Position numbers and translations under genes: made by a program. A stretch of DNA of 64,000 bases from Crossaster papposus. Lineage: Eukaryota; Echinodermata; Asteroidea; Velatida; Solasteridae. The stretch is from the NCBI GenBank assembly GCA_037893245.1, contig JBAIAA010000604.1, forward strand, positions 186,001-250,000, in the 5' to 3' direction. The notes under the pieces are model-generated. The model was given only the letters and a program-made list of their open reading frames with translations, had not been told where the DNA came from and did not search any database. This document shows positions 45,241 to 54,975 of this stretch, piece after piece (the first letter of the stretch is position 1; each line of letters begins with the position of its first letter).

Positions 45241-47067
45241 CTTTATAAACCTCTACCCAGCTAATTATAGGTTGAGTTTTATTAGAAGTCTGTGTTGAAA
45301 TAACATATTTCCGCTGCATATCTGTAGGAAAGCCCGTATTATCTAAATGTTGAGACTTCGGTGCTAATTCATACAATGGGAATGAAATATCTTAGAGCCT
45401 GATGGGTGCTCTCGCATCGTATGGCCAGTCAGAATGCAGCGTAGTCTTTATAATGAGGTGCTCAGCGATGTCTTGAGCAGGTTAGCGGCTCACATAGCCG
45501 CAAAAAAATTTTTTTTTTTGTACCCGCAGTATAGTAATGTTCCTTTTGGCAGTGGTGTTGTGCCAACATGGTGACTCTGACTGTTTCGGGATATTAAAAA
45601 AAAATATATATATATTATAATTTCAATATAATTATAATGCATACTCGTACCTATTGTTATATTACTGTGCTTTATGCTCACGTTTTGCATGTGATGTTTG
45701 TTTTAGATAGTCAGAGTGCCACATGTTCTGGTTGGGCGCCTTTGCTCTGCTCTGGTATGTGGCAGTGGTTCTGACATGTGTTTCGCCTTTGAGTTTAGTA
45801 CAGCAACGCAGGTTTGGTCGGGGTGTTAGATCGTTTTAACCTTTGAGGTCAGTACATTTTTAATGATGCATTTATGTGCTTTTTGCGCGGCATTATTTTT
45901 GTGAGCCTGCTTTCGGATTAGACGACATTTTGAAGATAGGTAACTAAATCACATATCTTGTTGCCAAGCCGGCTCAGTATGCTGCTCAACTCTGTTGATG
46001 AAAACTTGATAAGTCTCTCTAAACAATAAGACGATACTAGTATTTTTAGCCCTTTTGTTGCAAGCAATCGTCGTTCAAAATTAACACCAAAAAAAAAAAA
46101 ACGGTTTGAAATTGAAGCTTTTGGTTTTATTAGAGTCAAAGAACACTGCCGGTTATGTCAGCATGTCTTCACTGACTATAAGTGCCTCCTTCGACGGTGG
46201 CAGATCCGTTTCAATCATAAATGTAAATTTAACCCGTGTGTAAAATATGTTTGTATATAATAATGCGATGCAACCTTTTTCAAATTTTGGGGAGGAAGCC
46301 AATTTAAGCGCTATTTAGGCAGAAACTTATTCAAGCCTTGCTCATAGGGGTTTAACCTGGGAGAAACAACCAAGGGGCATGTTTGTTTCAGGTCATTCCG
46401 CACAATATTATTGTGACCTAAGACACGGAAAAGCCGGCATGCGTAATCGCCATGGTCCGTCCCAGGACAGTGCCAAGATCCCGTATTTTGCATAGTAAAA
46501 GCGATCAGGCCCGCTCTGGGCAAACCTTATACGTTCTAATTACAAGGTAGTTCTCCATTTAAGTCAAGTACATGTATACGGAATCCGCAAAAATTGTACA
46601 ATTTAAAAGGGTTCTTGATCTTCTCGGGGTACCCGGATCAGTATATGATATGAACCGCGTACTGCTTGTGAGCAGCCTATAGCAATATTCGTCTTAGTAC
46701 AGGATTTGTTAGCCTTATTATGGATCTTCGATAAAAGATAACAATTATTGTGGGCAATTAACTTCTTTGAGGACCAGGGCTGATTTGATTATTTGATCGA
46801 TTGAGAGTTTGGCCGCTGCTGTTTGGTCACCGCTGTTATATATATTACAACCCCGATTAGTTATGGCTGTCAAGTTTAAATTGTAACAATGTTCTTATTT
46901 GGGTTTTATCACAGTCACCTGACTAATACTGTATAATGACAAAGACGGTTATGGAAGGAATACCAGGAAAAATAAAAAGAGACAAAGCTGAAGACGGAGG
47001 GGCAATCTAAGTTCACAAAATGGCATGGCATTACAACAGACGGCTCGGGCTATAGCGAGATGAACAT

Positions 47068-47415
47068 TTAGTGAATAGGCTTTTCTCCCGCTGTGGTTCG
47101 GAATAAAAAATAATGGGAGTTTGCATGTAAGGATGGTTTTAATAGTTCCAAGTACAGTTTTTCTGACTTAATTGAAAAGCGATTCAGGTGCGTGGTCGGA
47201 GAACCCTTGGTAAGTGCTACATATTTCCGGTCGGGCCTCCGGATTCCAAGCAAATAGTCTGAGTATGTGAACAAGTCCAACATTACCCTCACCAGCACAG
47301 GTTTAAACAACTGTAATTGTTTTGCACCCTTAAGATCCTTCCCCAGGAAAAGGTTTTTAACCTCGCCATATGTTAAGCGCGGAGGGTTTTGTTCTGTACC
47401 ATCTGAAATTCTCAT
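47068..47415 (-). CDS. Unrecognised 115-residue frame in E1
   Basis: Basic frame with GEVKNLFLGKDLKGAKQLQL and LLELLK-like leucine-rich segments. No motif recognised. Low confidence that it is a gene. Confidence 0.2.
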   Translation of the reverse strand: MRISDGTEQNPPRLTYGEVKNLFLGKDLKGAKQLQLFKPVLVRVMLDLFTYSDYLLGIRRPDRKYVALTKGSPTTHLNRFSIKSEKLYLELLKPSLHANSHYFLFRTTAGEKPIH

Positions 47416-48039
47416 TTTCGGTTTGGGGGCTGTAGTGAGTTACGGCTCGTAGATGTTGGTAGCGTTATTGGTTTTCAAAATATCAGTTGGTCCATCGTGC
47501 CCTATTAGCTCGGCGTATCAGATTTAATCATGATTGTCCATAGTGAAGAGCTATAATGCATTCTTGTTGGCAGCATTCGTGTTTTAGGATGGGCCTAAAC
47601 AAAGGGGGGCCTTGACATTCAAACAACACGGGGAGTGGACCCTCAAATGCGTCGTAGCGCCTTGAGCGGCGTGTGTACTACTTAGGCGAATGGCAGCCTC
47701 GCGGCGCGTTTCTTAGTGCTGGCTGGTTTATGAGTGCAGTCTTCAACGCATTTACGCGTGGAAATGACGCGCATTGTTGTTTAGCATCAGGTTTATCAGT
47801 CGCTGACCCTTTTTGGTGGCGCGGATAATACAAGAAGGTGTGACCGACTTCTGTCTGTGCAGTTGTACTAAAAATGCACAATTTTACGCTAGACTAGTGT
47901 GGGTATACTTCTACTTCTACGTTGATAATGGATAGTGCGTCCAACTGGATATCTCGTCAATTTGCTTGTCGTGCACGGTGTGGACCAGTGTAGATAATAC
48001 TCATTTACATAGTGTGGGTGTATGGTGCATATATTTACA

Positions 48040-48562
48040 GTGAAATCTGGACTTTGTTCAGAAAGCCACAGTGAGCAATCCAGTCCTGAATGCTCAAGAC
48101 TGGGTGATGCATGTACTGTGACTGGGATGAAATTCCAAAGTGGAATTGTGCTGGGCATTAATGAATACCTGAATGCGTCTATCCGGGTTTGATAGGGTAA
48201 GCAACTGTATGCCGAGGATCTTCTAGAAGTTGTGTGGCTAGGGATTGGAAAATGTGTTTGTAGAACTATTATCAGACTGGGCACTGCAGTATGCCAGAGG
48301 GGGTCGAACTAGTGACTGATGGGCAGTGGTCTTTACTAACTGTGGGGTGTACTGCAGATTGTGACGCAGAAGACCTTGTATTCTGTTTGCCTTGGATGTT
48401 ATGACGTCGATGTGTTGATTCCATTTCATATTCTTGGTCATTGTTACCCCGAGATAAGGTGTTGACTCGGTCTGGTTAAGATCAGAGGGCGGGCCTGTGC
48501 CTAAGAAAGAACAGTGGATGGGTCTTGTGGGTTCAAATTGTAATCTAACATGATTAAGATAG
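48040..48562 (-). pseudogene. LINE (CR1/L2-like) reverse transcriptase C-terminal fragment
   Basis: The minus strand gives TESTPYLGVTMTKNMKWNQH, then ANRIQGLLRHNLQYTPQLVK and SLVRPPLAYCSA, the thumb region that follows the LGV hairpin in CR1/L2-type LINEs. After a frameshift comes RIDAFRYSLMPSTIPLWNFI with the PVTVHASPSLE tail. It is truncated at 48562, where a SINE is inserted, and its 5'-most 85 bp (48477-48562) match the unit of the neighbouring minisatellite. Confidence 0.85.
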
Positions 48563-48564
48563 TA

Positions 48565-48912
48565 GGGTGCCGTGGCCTAGTCGATAAGAACACCAAACCC
48601 AAGCTCTGGTGTTTCTGTTCAGCGGTTCGAGTCCCAGTCGTGACACTTGTGTCCCATGAACAAGACACTTAACTATAATTGCTTCTCTCCACCCAGGGGT
48701 ACAATGTGTACCTGTGAGGGCAGAGATGGTTATTGTGATTGATTTAGCCTAGTAGCGCATATATTGCAGCACAGGCTGTATACTCCCCAGGGAGTTGAGA
48801 GGGTTTAAGGATTGGAAATTGCCCAGTGATCAGGGGTAATAATGTTGGACGCGCTTTGAGTCGCCCTTCGGGTGTGAAAAGCGCTATATAAATCCTAGAT
48901 ATTAGTATTATC
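48565..48912 (+). mobile_element. tRNA-derived SINE, near full length
   Basis: The head GGGTGCCGTGGCCTAGTCGA is leucine-tRNA-like with a B box GGTTCGAGTCC. The body contains AACAAGACACTTAACTATAA, and the tail GCGCTTTGAGTCGCCC...AAAAGCGCTATATAAATC is the LINE-type 3' end used by many invertebrate SINEs. It sits between the LINE fragment and the minisatellite. Confidence 0.85.
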
Positions 48913-48917
48913 ATTAT

Positions 48918-51030
48918 AATAAGTTAAGCAGCGGACGGGCCCTGCGTTTTGGATTTTAATCTAGTGTAGTTAAGTTCAGTGGACGAGAGATAGTTATAAG
49001 TTGCGCAGCAGACGCGCCTTGCTTGTGTGTTGAATTTGAATCTAACATTGTTAAGATCAGACGATAAGAGAGAATATAAGTTAGGCAGTGGACAGGCGCT
49101 GTGTGTTGAACTTAAATCTAACAATGTTAAGATAATAGGATAAGAGAGAATATAAATTTCGCAGTGCACAGGTTCTGCGTGTTGAATTTAGATCTAACAT
49201 GGTTAAGATCAAAGGATAAGAGAAAATGGAAGTTAAGCAGTGGACGGGCCCCGTGTGTTAAATTTAATCCAGCAATTTTAAGATCAAAGGATATAAGAGA
49301 GAATATAAGTTACGCACCGGTTGGGCCCTATGTGTTAAATTTAAATCTAACAATGTTTAGATCATAGGATAAGGTAGTGAAAGTTCCGCAGTGCACAGGC
49401 CCGGTGTGGTGAATTTAAATCTACAATGTTAAGATCATAGGATAAGAGAGAATATAAATTCCGCAGTGGACAGGCCCTGCGTGTTGAATTTAAATATAGC
49501 TTTGTTAAGATCAGAGGTTAAGAGAGAATAACAGTTACGCAGGGGTCGGGCCCTGGGTGATGAATGTTTATCTTGCATAGATAGGCCTATCATCGGAGGA
49601 TAAGAGAAAATAGAAGTTACGCAGTGGACAGGCCTTGTGTGTTGTATTTTTAATCTAACATGTTTATTTTTAGATCAGAGGTGGGGCCTCCGCGTGAGAG
49701 ACAATAACAATTCCGCGTGGAAGGGCCCTGCGTGTTATATTTGAATGTAACTGAATAAGGTCAGAGGTTGGGCCTCTGCGTTTGAGACAATTAGAAGTTC
49801 CGCAGTGGATTAGGCCCTGCGTGTTGAGGGTAGTATATACACCATGGTTAATTGCTTAAATTATCATGAATGGGCGAATTTAGACGGTTGTATTTTATAG
49901 TAAATATAATTTAACTGGCCTGTTTGAAGTTTTACAGTCATAAATGCCGAGAAAGGCGCGGAATGCAGTGTTTGTTTTCAACCGGCGTCGGGCGGTTGTT
50001 CTTGTGTTATTTGTGTTGTTTCGCGAACGCGATCCGGCGGTCGCATATTTTTCTTTATAGAATTTTGTTTTTCGGGGTAGTTTCGGGATATCTGGCGCAG
50101 TCATTTTGCTGGATGCATGGAATCTTTATTTGCTTTCGGATGAGTGGGATATTTCTTAGTATTTCGGAATAAATGGTGTATCCTACCCTTAAGTTTCCAT
50201 GTAGCTGGTTAAAATCAGAGGACGGGCCTCTGCATGAAAGACAAAAGTAGTTGCCGCAGTGGATAGGCCCTGCGCGTTAGATTCGAATGTATCTGATTAA
50301 GATCAGACTGGTGGGCCTTTGCATGACATGCAAAAGAAGTTGGGCAGTACATAGGTCCTGCGTGTTAGATTCGAATGTATCTGATTAAGATCAGAGGGTG
50401 GGCCTTTGCATGACAGGCCAAAGAAGTTCCGCAGTGGATAGGCCCTGCGTGTTAAATTCGAATGTATCTGATTAAGATCAGAGGTCAGGTCTCTGCATGA
50501 GAGACAAAAGAGGTTTCGCAGTGGATAGGCCCTGTGTGTTAAATTTTAAATTTAACTGATTAAGATCAGAGGACGGGCCTCTGCATGAGAAACAAAGGAA
50601 GTTTCGCAGTGGATAGGCCCTGCGTGTTAAATTTTGAATTTAACTGATTAAGATCAGAGGACGGGCCTCTGCATGGGAGACACAAGAAGTGTCGCAGTAG
50701 ATAGGCCCTGCGTTTTAAATTTGAATGTGACTGATTAAGATCAGAGGATGGGCCCCTTGCATGAGAGACAAAAGAAGTTTCGCAGTGGATAGGCCTGGCG
50801 TGTTAAATTTTGAATTTAACTGATTAAGATCAGAGGACGGGCCTCTGCATTTGAGGCAAATGGAAGTTCCGCAGTGGATAGGCCCTGCGTGTTACAATTG
50901 AATGTAACTGATTAAGTTCAGAGGGCAGACCTCTGCTTGAGTGACAATAGAAGTTCTGCAGTGGTCGGGCCACGCGTGTTAGATATGTAACTAACCGATT
51001 AAGATTAGAGGACGAGCCTCTGCGAAAAGA
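48918..51030 (+). repeat. Minisatellite of about 21 units, LINE-derived
   Basis: Units of about 77-90 bp with GTTAAGATCAGAGG, CGCAGTGGA(C/T)AGGCCCTGCG and TGTTAAATTTGAATGTAACTG. Twelve units precede and nine follow the MITE at 49829-50188. Early units lack the CGGGCCTCTGCATGAGAGAC block present in later units and in the LINE copy at 48477-48562. Confidence 0.9.
49829..50188. mobile_element. MITE family M1, copy B, inside the minisatellite
   Basis: Ends GGTAGTATATACACCATGG and (other strand) GGGTAGGATACACCATTT. Same family as 12181-12563, inverted. It splits the tandem array, so it inserted after the array formed. Confidence 0.8.
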
Positions 51031-51900
51031 AGGGAAGAAAGAAAAAGCTATGGATTAAAGGATATTTCCTAAAATGTTTAAATGGTATTTGTTTGTACCA
51101 GCAGGGCATCCTTAATAACATAAACAAGTTTCGGCCAATCCTTGTCTATTTGTTATTGTTGTGGTCATCTTTATTCCACTTCTTAGAAGTCTTATAATTG
51201 GGATCGGAACTTTTGCCTAAAGACCTCAAAAGAATTATAAGAAAAAGAGATAGCGGCACGTAAAGTAGTTGCCATAGCCAGTTTGGCCTAATTTATACAC
51301 GATTTTTAACGGTGTTCTTTATTTTGCTTTCTGTTTCCTAAATGACGTTTAACGATTGATCGAAGTCACATTTTTTCTTCACAGATCCTAAGAACCGTTT
51401 CCATGGTGAAAAGCGATGTTGTTGTTTCCACGGTCGCCGCTAAACTTGGCGAAAATTGCGTGTCGACGGGTCAGCAACTGTCCATCGGTGCAGCCGTTCT
51501 GCAAAACTGCCCGTTTCCAACGTATAGATGAATCCATTCAAATATACATGGGCGTTGTGGGCCAGTAGCCCTGTATCCCTATAGTAATTTAACGTCACAT
51601 GGTCTTGCTGCATGAGAATGAAACAACCTTTTCTTCGTATTGTTAACTGTTGTGTTTGAAAAAGTGCCTGAGTCAAGACAGTGGTAATGGCAATAATTAC
51701 AATAAATTAGATATTAACTATACGCAGTTGCGGTAGGCATTGACCCACAGGGGGAAATTTGAGGAAACGAGACGCTTTATGTATGCAATTCGGCGTCGAG
51801 AAAAATCCCACGCAGCATTTCTCTTTGTTGTTGTTCTGCGCATATTTGCGGACTTGTGAAGCTCATCTGCAATTTTAGTTTATCAATTAGATAAACATCG
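51031..51900. other. E1 interior; no gene seen
   Basis: The 78-residue minus frame at 51440-51676 has no recognisable motif. Confidence 0.3.
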
Positions 51901-51931
51901 TTAAAAGTATGGGGCGGTCTTGCAGGTTCAT

Positions 51932-52261
51932 TCAGGATGCATTTCCCAGTTCCGCGCTATTTTTCTCCCCGTGCTCTTTTTCTTCCCGTGCTCGTTTGGC
52001 GTCTGCAAGTCTATCGGGATGTTCCCGAAAGCGAGGGCGGAGTTCTAAGCGAGGAGTGACGACACGAGACCCCATAATAATATACCCGTCATTGACGCTC
52101 CTTGGCACCGTTGAGCATGGCAAATGTACATGTACAAGATATCTTGAAGGTCGCAATTGCGCCGGATGGTTCGATCTGTCGCTCATTAGGTAGTATTCCG
52201 CGCCCTTATAACTCTCGGCTTTTGATGCCTCGGTATGTAGGGCTATCCGCCCTCTGCCCAC
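51932..52261 (-). CDS. Unrecognised 109-residue frame in E1
   Basis: The C-terminal part is charged (LELRPRFREHPDRLADAKRA, REEKEHGEKN) and helix-prone. No domain recognised. Confidence 0.2.
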   Translation of the reverse strand: MGRGRIALHTEASKAESYKGAEYYLMSDRSNHPAQLRPSRYLVHVHLPCSTVPRSVNDGYIIMGSRVVTPRLELRPRFREHPDRLADAKRAREEKEHGEKNSAELGNAS

Positions 52262-52499
52262 CTACAGTGTCAAACTGCAACGCGCTACTCGCAAATGTCG
52301 GATATTCTAGCTCGGGGCTGGTCCTTCAGAACCTGCCTCCGCCGATAGTCTGAATGGCTACGCCGCCCCCGTAGACAAGGGGCGACTTTCAAATACAAGT
52401 TGGTTTTCATTGCACGCATTTCCACCGCGTCTGTCGAATAATACGTCAGCGTTTACGGCAAAACGCCATCAGATAGGCGGGGAGTTCTCCGCTTTACCG

Positions 52500-52765
52500 G
52501 ATGGATGGCGGCGTCGTGCGTGTGGCGTTGTGCGTGGGGCGTCGCGCAGGTGGCGTCCTGCGGGTGGCGGCGTGCAAGTGGCGTCGTGCGGACGGCGTCG
52601 TGCGGACGGCGTCATGCGGGCGGCGTCGTGCGTGTGAAGGGTTGCGTCGCGGTACGGGCGACGCGGTACGGGCGACGCGGTACGGCCGACGCGGTACGGG
52701 TGAGGTATGGGTAAGTTATGGGTAAGGAATGGGTGAGGTATGGGTGAGGTATGGGTGGTATTTGG
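52500..52765. repeat. GC-rich minisatellites
   Basis: Three successive arrays: GGCGTCGTGCG-type units (52500-52640), GCGACGCGGTACGG units (52650-52700) and GGGTGAGGTAT units (52695-52760). The plus frames across them are artefacts. Confidence 0.9.
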
Positions 52766-52817
52766 GGCGAGATATTGTGGGAAGGGGTGAGGCTTCGTGG
52801 TCCTGGTTCGGAGCGAA

Positions 52818-52947
52818 GAATCTCCCCATATCTAAAACTCTAGTATAGATTCTGGGGCCCGAACAAAGCAGCAGTGCAATTAGGGTACTATTTGCACTGC
52901 GGCGAGTGAGGGCGCAAGATAAGATACTGTCAGTGTTAAGTCTGGTT
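52818..52947 (+). repeat. Head-to-tail junction of E1 and E2
   Basis: 52818-52892 is identical to 54306-54380 (75 bp); 52889-52947 is identical to 43889-43947 (59 bp). The two overlap by TATT. Confidence 0.95.
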
Positions 52948-54376
52948 GAGGCAAGGATGAACGGTAAGGTGTAGCCGGTAGGTACAAGTGAAACAATATG
53001 TGTACTTCAATTATCCGGGTTCAGTCTCGAGGGGACAGCAGCTGTTACTTACACTTTTTTTTTCTTTTTCTCCCCTTCTTTTACATATGGAAAACTTTGA
53101 GCCGATTTCGAGCATAAAAGATTTGACCCGTGTGTGTGTGTGGATTATGCAAGCACAGAGGAATGCACTGACCTCCGTGCACATAAACAACCAACCATGT
53201 CAGTGGACTACAACATTATCACAATAGGGGAGAGGAAACAGTAGAGATACACACACGTATAGGAATGGAGATATACACATACTTAACTTTGTATTTCAAA
53301 ATTAGCAAAGTTTTATTCACGTTATGTTCTTGAAAAGAGAAAAACTACTGACATAAAATATGAATATTAAACTATATCATTTAGAAATTTGGCTGAAACA
53401 TGAATACCATGCCGTACGACGTACGAACACCCCTCTAAAGCAAATGTTGTAATCCGAACGAGAAGAATAAAACCACGCCGTTAGTTAGTCCTAAAATATG
53501 ACCAATTTCTCTTCAAAAGAAAAGAAACACACAACTTGAATCGTGACTATATAATCTTCACTATCTATCAGCATGCTCAAGAAAGGTTTCTTAAGGTAAG
53601 AATGAAGAGAAATGGAACAAATCGAGGCAATATAACCGAAGTAAGCTGACGAGGATTCTTCCACGACAACGTGGTGTGTGTGGATAGTCTAGTTCCCGTT
53701 TGCAGCAACGCGCATAGAACCATATTATGATAAATTTCAGCTACCAGACTATAGGCCACTTAGCATAAATTATAGAGGTCGCCGCCTTTTTAGAGAGGGA
53801 TACAATGATTGGACTCAAAAGAGCCCTAAAGTCCTTTCGACCAATAGAAACTATTGTTATATCAAATGAAAGAACATACTATAAGGCTTAATCTTGCGTG
53901 CGAGGTGGAACCAAAGGGGGCTTCAAACGATTGTGCTGTTCGATTTAGTGAGACGACCCGCGAAAAAAATGATAAATTTGTGTTGACCTCCATAGGAAAG
54001 ACACTTTTTTGGCCTTTGAACCAATTTTGTAATCGAAAAGAGCCCTATCGGCTCGGATATAAATGGTTTGACAAATATCACTACTTGAAAGGGATTTATT
54101 TCAAGTTTAAAATGCCGGGCGAGGTGGGTTAAAACCACCTACCACTTTTCGTGAACAGCGTAAAGTTTGGAGGAACAGCCTGGATTTGTCTGACGTTTTG
54201 CGTGTTGAAGGCTACGTTCAGCGTGTCATTGAGCAAATGCGCGCAAGTTTTTCCTACCGCTTTACCACCCGATGTTGGTTTGTTCGGGCTCCGGTTTCTT
54301 CTCTCGAATCTCCCCATATCTAAAACTCTAGTATAGATTCTGGGGCCCGAACAAAGCAGCAGTGCAATTAGGGTAC
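52893..54376. mobile_element. Unrecognised element E2 (about 1.5 kb), flanked by TATT
   Basis: Same ends as E1 but a different interior; TATT at 52889-52892 and 54377-54380. It carries one plausible reading frame (53854-54132). It may be a deletion derivative or a cargo-bearing relative of E1. Confidence 0.6.
53854..54132 (+). CDS. Unrecognised 92-residue frame in E2
   Basis: Reads RLNLACEVEPKGASNDCAVR, TSIGKTLFWPLNQFCNRKEP and YRLGYKWFDKYHYLKGIYFK before a stop at KMPGEVG. Composition is protein-like, with aromatic and basic residues, but I recognise no family. It is the only plausible frame in E2. Confidence 0.3.
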   Translation: MLYQMKEHTIRLNLACEVEPKGASNDCAVRFSETTREKNDKFVLTSIGKTLFWPLNQFCNRKEPYRLGYKWFDKYHYLKGIYFKFKMPGEVG

Positions 54377-54789
54377 TATTGTGCTTTTACACTTACAAAA
54401 TAAATAGATGCACACAATTTGTTTTCCTTGTACACTTAGTTTTACCTACAAATATCTCAGCAAGTGTATATGTACAGTATGTGTGTGTTGAGGGCGCACT
54501 TCATTGAAATTGCTCAAAAACCTCTGGGGCTAGAGTCACACTGAGCTCCTAATTGCTGTGGTAAACAAGGGTAATCTCTTGCATAGTGGCTGGGAGTGAA
54601 AGGGTTAAGAGTAAGCACAAAAACGTCAACACCAATCGCAAGAAGAAACACAATTGGGAAGTTACCTCACCTAGCATAGGGCTAGAATCCTCTCAACCAT
54701 TAGAATATTGGGAGGTTCAAAAAAATAGGCTCTCACTCAAATCTGAATCCAAGAACTATGTTATCCAATGTATAAGGTTTCGTCAATAA

Positions 54790-54975
54790 TTATTTAGTTG
54801 CCAACTAGTGACTTAGAGATACCAAGATAAACGTTAACGTTATCAACCACCTTAGCAACAAACTAAGCTTAGCAAAAGTATATGAATATCACGCTTCCAA
54901 CTAGGCTTAGCAGTCAACTAGGGGACATTTTAGCAGCCAACTAGGCTTAGCGGGCTTTTATGAATATCGGTCCTG
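54790..54975. repeat. Inverted-word repeat (TAGGCTTAGC)
   Basis: Repeated CAACTAGGCTTAGC words in both orientations ending GGGCTTTTATGAATATCGGTCC-like sequence, similar in style to the end of the 21-783 element. Confidence 0.5.

Larger units (their letters stand above)
43893..52888. mobile_element. Unrecognised element E1 (about 9.0 kb), flanked by TATT
   Basis: Begins TGCACTGCGGCGAGTGAGGG and ends AGCAGTGCAATTAGGGTAC; TATT lies at both edges (43889-43892, 52889-52892). The first 55 bp equal the start of E2 and the last 71 bp equal its end. TGCACTGC recurs inverted 9-10 bp inside the right end. It contains a LINE fragment, a SINE, a minisatellite and several unidentified frames. Superfamily unknown. 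Confidence 0.6.
40854..54608 (+). mobile_element. piggyBac element, interrupted in its 3' flank
   Basis: The left end TTAACCCTTTCAATCCCACG (TTAA 40854-40857) and right end, on the other strand, TTAACCCTTTCACTCCCAGC (TTAA 54605-54608) form a piggyBac-type pair. A GGGCGC/GCGCCCTC word lies about 150 bp inside each end. Omitting 43893-54380 leaves about 3.25 kb, an ordinary piggyBac length. The transposase lies at 41236-43465. Confidence 0.8.

Noticed and set aside
52410..52725. Overlapping Ala/Arg/Gly-rich ORFs
   Set aside because: Three frames open over GC minisatellites; no motif.
43893..54376. E1/E2 as tandem Helitrons
   Set aside because: No 5' TC or 3' CTRR ends and insertion is not between A and T; a shared TATT core fits better with another mechanism.
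40854..54608. A 13.7-kb piggyBac element as a native unit
   Set aside because: The repeated TATT-bounded ends show that about 10.5 kb was inserted; the original length is about 3.25 kb.
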